This document shows, piece by piece, positions 33,591 to 41,804 of a stretch of DNA of 64,000 nt (its first letter is position 1; every line of letters starts with the position of its first letter). The stretch covers positions 34,453-98,452 of the forward strand of contig SUZP01000001.1 of NCBI GenBank assembly GCA_015059865.1. Reading direction: 5' to 3'. The DNA is from Rikenellaceae bacterium. Its GTDB lineage: Bacteria; Bacteroidota; Bacteroidia; Bacteroidales; Rikenellaceae. Both the position numbers and the translations under genes were made by a program. Below the pieces are notes generated by a model. That model made no database searches and was not told the origin of the DNA. It saw nothing but the letters and a program-made list of their open reading frames with translations.

Positions 33591-34838
33591 CTACAAACCG
33601 AATTCGCTCTTTATAATCTCTACTGCATCTAAACGCTCCCAGCCGAAAAACTCCACTTCACGCTCTACCTCAACGCCATTCTCTACAAACTTAACGCTCT
33701 TGGTGTATGGGCGATTGCCGAAGTGTCCGTACGATGCCGTAGCCTCGAAGATTGGATTTTTCAAACCAAAACGCTTGACGATAGCGTGTGGGCGTAGGTC
33801 AAACAGTTTGCCAATACGCTCAGCAATCTCGCCCTCGCTAATCGAGAGTTTGTTTGTGCCGTATGTATCAACATAAACCGACAAAGGTTGAGCTATACCG
33901 ATAGCATAGCTAAGCTGCACGAGCACCTCGTCTGCCACGCCTGCTGCGACCATATTCTTTGCGATATGGCGTGCTGCGTATGCCGCCGAACGGTCTACCT
34001 TCGAAGAGTCCTTACCCGAAAAAGCACCTCCTCCGTGCGCACCACGACCACCGTATGTATCGACGATAATCTTGCGACCTGTCAAGCCTGTATCTCCGTG
34101 AGGACCACCAATAACGAACTTACCCGTAGGGTTTACATGGAGGATATAATCCTCGCCAATAAGGTTTGCGAGTTCATCATTTGCACGCTCCAAGCGAGCC
34201 TTCACACGCGGAATAAGGATTGTGCGAACATCCTCCTTAATTTGTGCTACATCGACCTCCTCATCGTGCTGCGTCGAGACGACGATAGTATGCACACGCT
34301 GCGCCTTGCGGTTGTCGTCATACTCGATTGTCACCTGACTCTTGGCATCTGGTCGCAGATAGGTCATAACCTCGCCCTCGCGACGAATAACAGCCAACTC
34401 CTTCAAGATAACATGCGAGAGAATCAGGGTTGCAGGCATCAACTCGCGCGACTCGTTCACAGCATAACCAAACATTATACCTTGGTCGCCAGCGCCTTGC
34501 TCCTCCTCGGTAGCTCGCACTACGCCCTGATTAATATCTGACGACTGCTCGTGAATAGCCGAGAGGATACCGCACGACTGCGCATCGAACTGCAACTCAC
34601 TACGGTTGTAGCCTATACGATCAATCACGCGGCGTGCCGTAGCCTGAATATCAACATAAGCATCCGAGCACACCTCGCCCGAAACCACCACCAAGCCTGT
34701 GGTGCAAAGAGTCTCGCACGCCACCTTCGCCTCGGCATCGCGGCGCAAAAACTCGTCGAGAATAGCATCTGAAATCTGGTCGGAAACCTTGTCAGGGTGT
34801 CCCTCCGAAACCGACTCTGATGTGAACAAAAATCCCAT
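33591..34838 (-). CDS. metK: S-adenosylmethionine synthase
   Basis: A 415-aa enzyme making SAM from methionine and ATP. Visible motifs: [32 protein letters not shown] (methionine/ATP site), [20 protein letters not shown] with the phosphate-binding Lys/Asp residues. Length fits the Bacteroidetes form. Its leader of about 250 nt starts at a consensus promoter and holds a probable SAM-sensing riboswitch, which would shut the gene off when its product is plentiful. SAM from this enzyme would also feed MenG and QueA encoded in this window. Confidence 0.97.
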   Translation of the reverse strand: MGFLFTSESVSEGHPDKVSDQISDAILDEFLRRDAEAKVACETLCTTGLVVVSGEVCSDAYVDIQATARRVIDRIGYNRSELQFDAQSCGILSAIHEQSSDINQGVVRATEEEQGAGDQGIMFGYAVNESRELMPATLILSHVILKELAVIRREGEVMTYLRPDAKSQVTIEYDDNRKAQRVHTIVVSTQHDEEVDVAQIKEDVRTILIPRVKARLERANDELANLIGEDYILHVNPTGKFVIGGPHGDTGLTGRKIIVDTYGGRGAHGGGAFSGKDSSKVDRSAAYAARHIAKNMVAAGVADEVLVQLSYAIGIAQPLSVYVDTYGTNKLSISEGEIAERIGKLFDLRPHAIVKRFGLKNPIFEATASYGHFGNRPYTKSVKFVENGVEVEREVEFFGWERLDAVEIIKSEFGL

Positions 34839-34886
34839 ATCTTATTTTAGTTAAAAGTTAAAAGTTAAAATTTCAAAGTTAAAAAT

Positions 34887-34918
34887 TAGACGAGAGACGA
34901 AAGACGAGAGACGAGAGA
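34887..34918. repeat. GACGAGAGACGAAAGACGAG-type short repeat, copy 3 (in metK leader)
   Basis: Same string as at 12265 and 20782, here read antisense in the metK leader. It is flanked by TTAAAAGTTAAAA and TTGTCAATTATCAATTGTCA strings, and by a perfect inverted repeat AAAACGAT-CT-ATCGTTTT at 34932-34949. Confidence 0.7.
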
Positions 34919-34991
34919 AAAGCAAAACATCAAAACGATCTATCGTTTTACTTTTAATTGTCAATTATCAATTGTCAATTGTCAATTTAAC

Positions 34992-35092
34992 AATGTTGGG
35001 ATTTGTTGAGCAGAAGTGCCTCAAAAAAAAGAGTTGCCGGTTTAGCAATTTTTTATTGTGGTTGCAATCAGTCCAAATCCCTCCACATTTGC
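34992..35092 (-). promoter_or_regulatory. Probable SAM-I type (S-box) riboswitch upstream of metK
   Basis: On the minus strand the leader reads TGTGGAGGGATTTGGACTGA, then TTGCAACC, GCTAAACCGGCAACTC, and ends CAACAAATCCCAACA. GGGATTTG and CAAATCCC close the element. A GAGGGA near the 5' end and GGCAAC in the middle are the conserved SAM-contact strings of S-box RNAs, and the position before metK fits. About 150 nt to the ATG include the palindrome AAAACGAT/ATCGTTTT (34932-34949), which could act as expression platform. I did not fold it by program. Confidence 0.65.
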
Positions 35093-35097
35093 GACCG

Positions 35098-35128
35098 CAA
35101 AGGTACAACAAAAAGTTAAAAGTGCAAA
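35098..35128 (-). promoter_or_regulatory. Promoter of metK
   Basis: Minus strand TTTG (35128-35125), 19 nt, TACCTTTG (35105-35098), an almost perfect match to the Bacteroidetes consensus. It puts the start of transcription just before the riboswitch. Confidence 0.8.
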
Positions 35129-35277
35129 GTTTGAAGTTAAAAGTTTTATGAAAAAACTAATTTTTCAGCATATCACAAAGCGCACTTGACGATAGGTTAT
35201 TTTATACCTATTTATAAAAGATAGAAGAGATTTGCCGCAAAGGGTAAATCTCTTCTACTTTCTCAGCTATGATGCAA

Positions 35278-35496
35278 CTATTTTGCAGGTGCAGCCTCAG
35301 CAGCTGGAGTCTCAGCAGCAGGTGCAGCCTCAGCAGCTGGAGCAGGAGTCTCAGCTGGCTTGCAGCACTCAGTCTTAGCCTTATCCTTGCAGCACTCTCC
35401 GCAGCAAGCGTCAGCCTTCTTCTGGTTCTGACCACTACATGATACCATAGCAACCGATGCGAGGGCGATAACCGCCAAAGTCATAATCTTTTTCAT
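35278..35496 (-). CDS. Small cysteine-rich lipoprotein
   Basis: Protein of 72 aa. A lipoprotein signal ends in VAMVSCSG, making Cys20 the lipidated residue. The mature part has three Cys-Cys pairs in ADACCGECCKDKAKTECCKP, followed by a low-complexity Ala/Pro/Glu tail (AETPAPAAEAAPAAETPA) encoded by an imperfect DNA repeat. I do not recognise the family. Six cysteines in 20 residues suggest metal binding or a redox-sensitive surface anchored to a membrane. It has a near-perfect promoter of its own, which argues that it is a real gene despite its size. Confidence 0.75.
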   Translation of the reverse strand: MKKIMTLAVIALASVAMVSCSGQNQKKADACCGECCKDKAKTECCKPAETPAPAAEAAPAAETPAAEAAPAK

Positions 35497-35541
35497 AACC
35501 TTAATTCTTTTTTAATGGTTAAACAAATGTTTTGCTCACCA

Positions 35542-35573
35542 CAAATGTAAGTACTCTATTTTTAAAAAGCAAA
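35542..35573 (-). promoter_or_regulatory. Promoter of the cysteine-rich lipoprotein gene
   Basis: Minus strand TTTG (35573-35570), 20 nt, TACATTTG (35549-35542), about 40 nt before the ATG. Confidence 0.75.
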
Positions 35574-35623
35574 TATTTATCTCAAAAAGTCGAATATATA
35601 ACGCGATTTTTCTCAAATTGAGC

Positions 35624-36925
35624 CTACATACCCTCGATTTCGAGCAACATCCACTTATCCTGCAATGCACCCTCCATCACATTCTGCATACACAAATTCC
35701 AGCTCACAAAGCCCTGAATACGGCCATCGGCAGTCTTGTACTTGAACGACGATGGAGCCAACGGCTCGCCTGTCTCGGCGTGGTATGTCTCGTGCATTGT
35801 TCCAAACTCGCGCAAGTCCTTAACGATAAGCTTGCCCACAGCTGTCGCCATCCAAGCAATCTCCTGCTCGAAGCCGTAGTGCTTCAACGCAATCGAGTAG
35901 ATATAGTTTGTAATACACCAGATTGGGCCTTGCCAATTCGAGAATGGCTTGATGATATTTTTGTTGTTGTACTCAGGGTCTGCCTTCGACAAGCTGCGGA
36001 AGCCATACTCCGAACGCATAGCGTCAGGCGATAGCATATAACGCTGCAACAGAGCACGACCTGCCTCCTTCGTAGGGGCCATCTTATACATCAAAGGCAC
36101 AAACGAGTTGTAGCTCACGCGAGGATAGTGGTCACCCGTCTCGCGGTCTACATTGTAGTAGCACTCATCCTTCTCGTTCCAGCAATATTTATTGAGGTTC
36201 TCCTTGATAGCCTTTGCCTCGGCTGCAAACTGCTCCGACTCTGCCTTGTGTCCCAACTCGCGAGCAATTACCGCCAACGACAACATCTCGCCATACATAA
36301 ACGCCGAGATATCGGTCGAGAGGTAGGAGCGAGAGTCTCCATCCCAATAGTTGAGTGCAGGGTTATTATCCGCACCGCTGAACATCGCAATCTCCCAGAA
36401 GTAGAGGCCATACTTCTCGTCATAGCGCTTCGTACGCTGATAGTTCACCACGCGCTTGATATCCTCGTAGTGAGGAGCTATCCAGCTAAAATCGTTGGCT
36501 GCCACCGAGTAGTGGTATGCACCCTGCGCCAAGAGAGGTTTCATTGGGGCGTACTTGCTATACATTGGGCGCGCACCCTCAGGAGTCAAGCTACCCGAAA
36601 TATAGCCCGTCTCGTCGGCCAAGTCGGCATAGAGCTTCACCCAGTCGCGCATATACTGCGGCTCGCCACGCGAGATGAAGTGGTTAGCCATAAAGAAGGC
36701 ATCCCAATCCCACAAGTTCTGATAAAATCCTGCCGGAATAAGATAAGGGTACTTCAAACAGCCTTGTGGCTGACGCACCACCTGTTCACGAAGGCCAACA
36801 TAGCCCTCCGACACCTCCTCATAGATGCTCTGCAACTCTGCTTTATCTACTGGAAAGAGATTTTTGTTTGTTCCATCACAAGCCATAAACAATGCCACCA
36901 TTCCGAATAAAAATAATTTCTTCAT
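35624..36925 (-). CDS. Lipoprotein glycoside hydrolase, (alpha/alpha)6-barrel type (GH37/GH63-like)
   Basis: A 433-aa lipoprotein (signal ending ALFMACDG). QNLWDWDAFFMANHFISRGE, TGYISGSLTPEGARPMYSKY, YWDGDSRSYLSTDISAFMYG and SNWQGPIWCITNYI are typical of the six-hairpin toroid hydrolases related to trehalase and to GH63/MGH1-like enzymes; the conserved Asp and Glu in these stretches are the likely catalytic pair. It probably acts on an alpha-glucoside or alpha-mannoside in the periplasm or at the surface. Family assignment is firm at clan level only. It follows the SPOR-like gene by 35 nt, in a run of four or more co-directional genes starting with menG. Confidence 0.75.
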   Translation of the reverse strand: MKKLFLFGMVALFMACDGTNKNLFPVDKAELQSIYEEVSEGYVGLREQVVRQPQGCLKYPYLIPAGFYQNLWDWDAFFMANHFISRGEPQYMRDWVKLYADLADETGYISGSLTPEGARPMYSKYAPMKPLLAQGAYHYSVAANDFSWIAPHYEDIKRVVNYQRTKRYDEKYGLYFWEIAMFSGADNNPALNYWDGDSRSYLSTDISAFMYGEMLSLAVIARELGHKAESEQFAAEAKAIKENLNKYCWNEKDECYYNVDRETGDHYPRVSYNSFVPLMYKMAPTKEAGRALLQRYMLSPDAMRSEYGFRSLSKADPEYNNKNIIKPFSNWQGPIWCITNYIYSIALKHYGFEQEIAWMATAVGKLIVKDLREFGTMHETYHAETGEPLAPSSFKYKTADGRIQGFVSWNLCMQNVMEGALQDKWMLLEIEGM

Positions 36926-36960
36926 ATCAAATCTAATATTTAAAGGTTTTATGAATATAT

Positions 36961-37443
36961 CTATCGAGTAAACTCTGTCATCTCTATATTCTCACGCATA
37001 ATAAACGCCTTCGGGAAAGTTCCGCGCAGGCGACCGAGCAAAATCATCGCCTCCTCGTGCGAAGTGCAGTTGCCTACCGCCACCTTGAAGTAGGGATTTT
37101 CGTAGGTCAAATAGGAGTGTTCCTGTGGAAAAATGGCCGCAAAGTTCTCCTGCGCCATCACTGCATCACGACGCGCCGTCTGCGTATTGCTCATAAAAAT
37201 CACAATGCGATAACCGCTTACAGCCTTCACATTCGCCTGCAAATTGTTATTCACAATATTTGCAGCATCACCCTGCTCCGTAATGCGCACGGTTTCGTAG
37301 ACCATAGTCAGCGAGTCGCGCTCGGCAGGCGCAGCAAGACGCTCCTTGATATTTTTGCGGGGTGCAACCTCTTGCTGTACAATATCCTGCGCCGAAGTGG
37401 TCAAAACAAAGAGTGATGCGATAATAGTGAAAAGATACTTCAT
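36961..37443 (-). CDS. Exported SPOR-domain-like protein
   Basis: Protein of 160 aa with signal peptide (MKYLFTIIASLFVLTTSAQ). Residues about 75-155 (VSGYRIVIFMSNTQTARRDA ... YFKVAVGNCTSHEEAMILL) show the beta-alpha-beta repeat and the conserved F-x-V-x-V-G-x-C/F pattern of SPOR domains, which bind denuded peptidoglycan glycan strands at division sites. It is 6 nt after the LEA-like lipoprotein gene and before a glycoside hydrolase. Cell-wall or division role inferred from the domain. Confidence 0.72.
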   Translation of the reverse strand: MKYLFTIIASLFVLTTSAQDIVQQEVAPRKNIKERLAAPAERDSLTMVYETVRITEQGDAANIVNNNLQANVKAVSGYRIVIFMSNTQTARRDAVMAQENFAAIFPQEHSYLTYENPYFKVAVGNCTSHEEAMILLGRLRGTFPKAFIMRENIEMTEFTR

Positions 37444-37449
37444 ATCGGG

Positions 37450-37962
37450 TTATTTTTTGAGTCCTAAATTAAATTGTCGAGCGAGCTGGTCGAGAGCTAC
37501 GCCCTCCTGCTCGAAGATGCGGTGCGACATAAGGGCCGCCACACTAACGCTGTAATCCACCGTAACGCCCGAAAAATCGCCCTTGCGTAGTCTATTCATA
37601 AGCGCAAGTGCTCCAATAGGATTGGAGAGTGTAAGGCGCAACGGCACCTCCACCTGCGAACAACGACGGCGTGGTAGCACAACCTCGCCATCGAGCACCA
37701 ACCGACCAATCTTACGGCCATTATGGCGCACAAAGGCCGAAGCTGCGGTAATGCGCATATTCGATGCGGTATTATTGGCGACAGTGAGTGTTACGCGCCA
37801 CTGCTCGCCCATCGAGCCCGACACCTTATCGAGCGAGACTACCTGAAATTTCTGCCTGCGCTGGCGCGGTTGTCCCTGCTTGGAGCACCCCGTAAAGCCT
37901 ACCGCCACAACAACGGCAACAAGTGCAATAAGGGTGTTTTTTATAAATCTTTTCATCTTCAT
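37450..37962 (-). CDS. LEA/WHy-like lipoprotein
   Basis: Protein of 170 aa with a lipoprotein signal ending VGFTGCSK. The mature part, with GEQWRVTLTVANNTASNMRI and an Arg-rich loop followed by VEVPLRLTLSNPIGALALMN, looks like a single immunoglobulin-like LEA14/WHy beta-sandwich; similar lipoproteins are common beside menG in Bacteroidetes but their role is unknown. Its start abuts the menG stop codon directly, so translation is probably coupled. Confidence 0.6.
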   Translation of the reverse strand: MKMKRFIKNTLIALVAVVVAVGFTGCSKQGQPRQRRQKFQVVSLDKVSGSMGEQWRVTLTVANNTASNMRITAASAFVRHNGRKIGRLVLDGEVVLPRRRCSQVEVPLRLTLSNPIGALALMNRLRKGDFSGVTVDYSVSVAALMSHRIFEQEGVALDQLARQFNLGLKK

Positions 37963-38670
37963 CTATGCTTTGCGTGCGATATATATATGTGCAATACCCA
38001 TCGACTGCGACCTACGCTCCACACTATCGAAGCCCACCTCCTTCAAGAGTGTTGTAAACTCCTCAGGCGAGGCAAACTTATCAATCGAGTCGGGCAGATA
38101 GGTGTATGCCGTAGCGTGTTTCGACACAAGGCGCCCTATGGTCGGAAGGATGTAGTGCGAGTATATGCGGTAGCACCAACGCACCAAGGCAAAACGCGGA
38201 TTTGAAAACTCCAACACCACAAGGTGGCCACCCTTGCGAATTGTGCGTTTCATCTCGGTCAAGGCCTCCTTCTGATGCTCGAAGTTTCGCACTCCGAAGG
38301 CTACCGTAGCGGCATCCACCGCCTCGTCTGCAAGTGGAATACTCTCGGCATTGCACTCCGTCAAAGAGATGCGCTCCGAGAGTCCAAGAGCCTCAATTTT
38401 CTGCTTCGCCACAGCCAACATCTCGCTCGAAAAGTCGGCTCCGTAGATTGTTGAGCCCTCGATATTTCGCGCCAAGGCGATAGCCAAATCGCCCGTACCT
38501 GTCGCCATATCCATAATATATTTGGCGCCGAGTTTGCGTACGATGCGCACTACGCGCTTGCGCCACAGCTTATCTATATCGAATGATAGTATATGGTTTA
38601 ATCGGTCGTATGTCGGTGCGATATCGTTAAACATTCCTCGCACCATTTCGCCTTTACTCTCTTTATTCAT
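37963..38670 (-). CDS. menG: Demethylmenaquinone methyltransferase (MenG/UbiE)
   Basis: A 235-aa class I methyltransferase for the last step of menaquinone synthesis. It has the family N-terminus VRGMFNDIAPTYDRLNHILS, the SAM loop IMDMATGTGDLAIALA, GADFSSEMLAVAKQKI and FGVRNFEHQKEALTEMKRTI. Menaquinone is the only quinone of Bacteroidales, used in fumarate respiration, so ubiquinone synthesis is not implied. First gene of a tight group with the LEA-like and SPOR-like genes. Confidence 0.95.
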   Translation of the reverse strand: MNKESKGEMVRGMFNDIAPTYDRLNHILSFDIDKLWRKRVVRIVRKLGAKYIMDMATGTGDLAIALARNIEGSTIYGADFSSEMLAVAKQKIEALGLSERISLTECNAESIPLADEAVDAATVAFGVRNFEHQKEALTEMKRTIRKGGHLVVLEFSNPRFALVRWCYRIYSHYILPTIGRLVSKHATAYTYLPDSIDKFASPEEFTTLLKEVGFDSVERRSQSMGIAHIYIARKA

Positions 38671-38731
38671 TATCTGTAAAATTACCTTTAATTGTCAATT
38701 CGTCAATTGTCAATTCGTCAATTATCAATTG

Positions 38732-39955
38732 TCAATTGTATTTTATCGCCTCGGCAACCTCTATACGACTAACAATCGAGGTAGCGAGGTGTGTAACTGC
38801 AACTATTATCGCAGCAAAGAGTATATCCACAACTGCAATCCACCCTGCACCAAGCGACACAGGCACCTCGGCAAGAAAATAGCCTGCTTCATCCAATTTT
38901 ATGAGGTGGAGATACTTCTGCGCTAACAACAGAGCCAACGCCAACAGATTGCCGACAACGATACCCACGGCGATAATCTGCGCTGCGCGATAGGTGAATA
39001 CGCGGCGTATCGCGCCATTCTGCATACCCAACGATTTGAGCGTTCCCACCATTCGCGTACGCTCCAAAACAAGGATTAGCAGCGCTGTAACCATATTAAA
39101 TATCGCAACAATCAACATTATGGTCAATATCACAACCGCATTCACATCGTGTGTTTCGAGCCAGCCAAAGATGACTGCGTGACGCTCGCGCGAACTGATT
39201 GCCACCAAGCTCTCCTCGCCCTCATACTCGCGCATTAGGCGCAAGTTTACAATATCGGCACTCTGCGCTGCCGTTTCACCATCGTGCAGACGACAGGCGT
39301 AGCCCGAAATCTGAGAAGGCTCCCAGCCATTTAGCTTCTGCACATTGCGTATGTCGGTCAGAGCTAACTCTGCACCCGTCTCGCCCAAGGCCGAACGGTA
39401 TATTCCGCACACCTTGAACACCTCGCGACGAGGCGTGTCACCCTCCAAGAGCAACAACTCGATGCGGCCATTACACTCCGCACCAATCTTCTGCGCCACG
39501 CTCTGCGACAGCAGCACCTCCTTGCGGCGCGCCTCCTCCATTCTCGGCATTGTTCCCTCTACTAATCGCTCGGCAAAGAGCGATAAATCGGCATCCGCAC
39601 CAACACCTTTCAGCGCAACACCTATTGCCCCCTCCTCGCCACGCGCCACGCAACTACGCAGGGCATAACGCTCTGTATGGGCAATATTGCTCGTAGTGTT
39701 GAGTATGTTGCGTAGCTGTTCGTTATCACTGATGGGATATTGTTCAGGTTGTCGCTCGCCATAGGGATTGGATATTGTCATATCCGCAATCGTACCCGAC
39801 ACAAGCGTTGTAATCTGCTCCTTGAAGCCAAATATCACCGACAGCGTGATAATCGCCACGGCAATACTCACCGCCACGGCAGCCGTAGCGATACGCACCA
39901 TCACACTCTTTGACGATGTACCACGCAATGCAATATGTCGGATAAGGCTCTTCAT
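38732..39955 (-). CDS. FtsX-type ABC permease, LolC/LolE-like
   Basis: A 407-aa permease; the track start (40015) is inside a TTGTCAATTCGTCAATT repeat, and ATG at 39955 (MKSLIRHIALRGTSSKSVMV) gives the family N-terminus. One membrane segment near residue 25-45 is followed by a large periplasmic MacB-like domain and three membrane segments at the C-terminus (VILTIMLIVAIFNMVTALLI and after), with the FtsX signature MVGTLKSLGMQNGAIRRVF. LolCE extracts lipoproteins from the inner membrane together with the ATPase LolD, which is not nearby. Other MacB-type functions remain possible. Confidence 0.82.
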   Translation of the reverse strand: MKSLIRHIALRGTSSKSVMVRIATAAVAVSIAVAIITLSVIFGFKEQITTLVSGTIADMTISNPYGERQPEQYPISDNEQLRNILNTTSNIAHTERYALRSCVARGEEGAIGVALKGVGADADLSLFAERLVEGTMPRMEEARRKEVLLSQSVAQKIGAECNGRIELLLLEGDTPRREVFKVCGIYRSALGETGAELALTDIRNVQKLNGWEPSQISGYACRLHDGETAAQSADIVNLRLMREYEGEESLVAISSRERHAVIFGWLETHDVNAVVILTIMLIVAIFNMVTALLILVLERTRMVGTLKSLGMQNGAIRRVFTYRAAQIIAVGIVVGNLLALALLLAQKYLHLIKLDEAGYFLAEVPVSLGAGWIAVVDILFAAIIVAVTHLATSIVSRIEVAEAIKYN

Positions 39956-39995
39956 TTTAATTGACAATTGACGAATTGACAATTGATAATTGACG

Positions 39996-40094
39996 AATTG
40001 ACCTTCGGTCTTCACTGCTCCGCCTCGGCAAAGTCTGCAAGCAGCCTCTGCTCTCGGCTCAATCGCAGCGGTGACAATTAAAGGAATTTTTAAT
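39996..40094. repeat. Long direct repeat, copy A (with 41521-41620)
   Basis: AATTGACCTTCGGTCTTCAC then TGCTCCGCCTCGGCAAAGTC and on to AATCGCAGCGGTGACAATTA is repeated at 41521 with a single mismatch near the end, over roughly 95-100 bp. It is bounded by TGACAATT/AATTGTCA-type strings. Confidence 0.85.
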
Positions 40095-40138
40095 TTTTAA
40101 TTTTTAATTTTTAATTCTCAATTCTCAATTATTGAGTA

Positions 40139-40627
40139 TCAATACTCAATCCTGTCCTCTTTTTCGGTCCAAGCGCGGAAGCCTGCAAGGGCCTCCTTGC
40201 GCATAAAGTTTTGGCACGGAATTGCTCGCTGGGCATACGGCTTCGCAATCTCGTCGTAGATAAATGAGTCGTCGAAATCTATCGCCTTGGCATCATCTTT
40301 CGTATTGCCATAGACAATGCGCGACACCCCTGCCCAATAGAGAGCGCTGAGGCACATCGGACACGGCTCACACGAGGTGTAGCAGGTGCAACCCTCCAAC
40401 TTGAAGTTGCCCACCTTGGCACACGCTGCGCGAATAGCACTCACCTCGGCGTGCGCAGTTGGGTCATTATTTGCTGTTACGCGGTTTGTTCCCGTAGCGA
40501 CAACCTCGCCATCGCGAACAATAACAGCCCCGAAAGGACCTCCGCCATTGGCTACATTCTCAATTGAGAGGTCGATAGCCATCTGCATAAATCGGCTATC
40601 CTCGGTTGTGAATTTCTCCTCTTCCAT
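40139..40627 (-). CDS. Nucleoside/nucleobase deaminase, guanine deaminase-like
   Basis: A 162-aa zinc deaminase of the cytidine deaminase fold. HAEVSAIRAACAKVGNF carries the zinc His and catalytic Glu, and TSCEPCPMCLSALYWAGV the two zinc Cys. NGGGPFGAVIVRDGEVV near the N-terminus and the C-terminal extension (QNFMRKEALAGFRAWTEKED) agree with the small bacterial guanine deaminase (GuaD type) rather than TadA. It would convert guanine to xanthine plus ammonia. A minus-strand -7 box (TAATTTTG, 40650-40657) is 22 nt upstream. Confidence 0.82.
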   Translation of the reverse strand: MEEEKFTTEDSRFMQMAIDLSIENVANGGGPFGAVIVRDGEVVATGTNRVTANNDPTAHAEVSAIRAACAKVGNFKLEGCTCYTSCEPCPMCLSALYWAGVSRIVYGNTKDDAKAIDFDDSFIYDEIAKPYAQRAIPCQNFMRKEALAGFRAWTEKEDRIEY

Positions 40628-40644
40628 AATCGAAATCTCTCATT

Positions 40645-40676
40645 TTTGGCAAAATTAACAATTTTTTCTATTTTTG
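40645..40676 (+). promoter_or_regulatory. Promoter of the YugP-like metallopeptidase gene
   Basis: TTTG (40645-40648), 20 nt, TATTTTTG (40669-40676). It overlaps the opposing -7 box of the deaminase gene, and overlaps the track start at 40674, which must therefore be too early. Confidence 0.75.
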
Positions 40677-40727
40677 TGCGTATTATTAGCGATTATTAGT
40701 AATTATTTAACAAAAATCGTACACAAG

Positions 40728-41480
40728 ATGTTTCTAAATCTATTGCAAGTTTCATACGAAGGCGAGAGCCATTTTCTCACCAACCTCACAACAAGTGAGG
40801 CATTTATGATGATTATCATTGTCGGCATTGTTGGATTTATAGTGCAGATGCGCCTGCGTTCGGTAGTCTCTAAGTATTCGCAAGAGCCATTGCCGGGCGG
40901 AATGACGGGAGCTGAGATTGCCGAGAGAATGTTACGCGAAAATGGCGTACAGGGCGTTACCGTAACCCATACGGGCGGCTACCTCACCGACCACTTTAAC
41001 CCTGCAACAATGACCGTAAACCTCTCTGACGAGGTCTACTATGGGCGTTCCATCACCGCTGCTGCTATCGCCTGCCACGAGTGCGGACACGCCGTACAGC
41101 ACGCGCAGGGCTATGCTCCATTGCGTATGCGCTCGGCACTTGTGCCACTTGTAAACTTCTCGTCGCAAGCGGCAACTTGGTTAATCATTATCGGACTTAT
41201 CATGACCGCCTCGTCGGGCAGCCAGATGATGTGCTGGATAGGAGTGGGACTGATGTGCATATCAGCACTCTTCTCGATTATCACTTTGCCCGTAGAGTAC
41301 AACGCCTCGGACAGAGCGTTGGAGTGGTTGGAGCAGAGCCGCATCCTCGTTGGCGAGGAGTTGGATGGCGCGAAGATTTCGCTTCGCTGGGCGGCTCGCA
41401 CCTACCTCGTAGCAGCACTGTCGGCTATCGCATCGATACTCTACTATGTGGCTCTTATCAACGGCAGAAGAAGAGACTAA
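40728..41480 (+). CDS. Membrane zinc metallopeptidase, YugP-like
   Basis: A 250-aa membrane protease (start moved to ATG 40728, MFLNLLQVSYEGE). An N-terminal membrane segment (MMIIIVGIVGFIVQM) is followed by GMTGAEIAERMLRENGVQGV and VNLSDEVYYGRSITAAAIAC, then the zinc site HECGHAVQHAQGY near residue 117, and two further membrane helices. This is the order of the DUF/YugP family of neutral zinc metallopeptidases, thought to work in membrane protein quality control. VEYNASDRALEWLEQ holds the likely third zinc ligand region. Single gene with its own promoter. Confidence 0.88.
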   Translation: MFLNLLQVSYEGESHFLTNLTTSEAFMMIIIVGIVGFIVQMRLRSVVSKYSQEPLPGGMTGAEIAERMLRENGVQGVTVTHTGGYLTDHFNPATMTVNLSDEVYYGRSITAAAIACHECGHAVQHAQGYAPLRMRSALVPLVNFSSQAATWLIIIGLIMTASSGSQMMCWIGVGLMCISALFSIITLPVEYNASDRALEWLEQSRILVGEELDGAKISLRWAARTYLVAALSAIASILYYVALINGRRRD

Positions 41481-41520
41481 AATTAGAGAGTAGTGAGGAG
41501 TTTTCAAATTGACAATTGAC

Positions 41521-41620
41521 AATTGACCTTCGGTCTTCACTGCTCCGCCTCGGCAAAGTCTGCAAGCAGCCTCTGCTCTCGGCTCAATCGCAGCGGTGAC
41601 AATTAAAAGAATTTTTAATT
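41521..41620. repeat. Long direct repeat, copy B
   Basis: Second copy of the 39996 repeat, same orientation, followed by TTTTTAATTCTTAATTTTTA and then the hairpin mini-array. Confidence 0.85.
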
Positions 41621-41640
41621 CTTAATTTTTAATTACTTTC

Positions 41641-41770
41641 TCGCGCTCCCCAGTAAGCGAACAGAGTGAGCGCCCCCAGTAAGGGCGGAACGCCCACCCC
41701 CAGTAAAACACCGAAGGTGTGTCCCCAGTAAACCCCAGTTAAACTGCGCCGTGATAAGGGTAGGAGTTCG
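41641..41770 (+). repeat. Hairpin mini-array with conserved core, copy 2 (upstream of phoA)
   Basis: Units CTCCCCAGTAA, GCCCCCAGTAA, ACCCCCAGTAA and GTCCCCAGTAA are separated by self-complementary spacers (GGGCGGAACGCCC; ACACCGAAGGTGT). The core CTGCGCCGTGATAAGGGTAG plus GAGTTCG (41744-41770) ends 35 nt before the phoA ATG. Confidence 0.75.
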
Positions 41771-41804
41771 CAAAACAAAAAAAACAAAAAAACTAAAAGA
41801 TAAT

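Noticed and set aside
39768-39971. Start of the LolC/E-like permease at 40015 (ORF track)
   Set aside because: The first 20 codons are read from a TTGTCAATTCGTCAATT repeat; family N-terminus begins at ATG 39955.
41641-41770. CRISPR array (repeated CCCCAGTAA with spacers)
   Set aside because: Units are only about 11-12 nt, spacers are 11-14 nt and self-complementary, there are four units and no cas genes. Reported as a hairpin mini-array instead.
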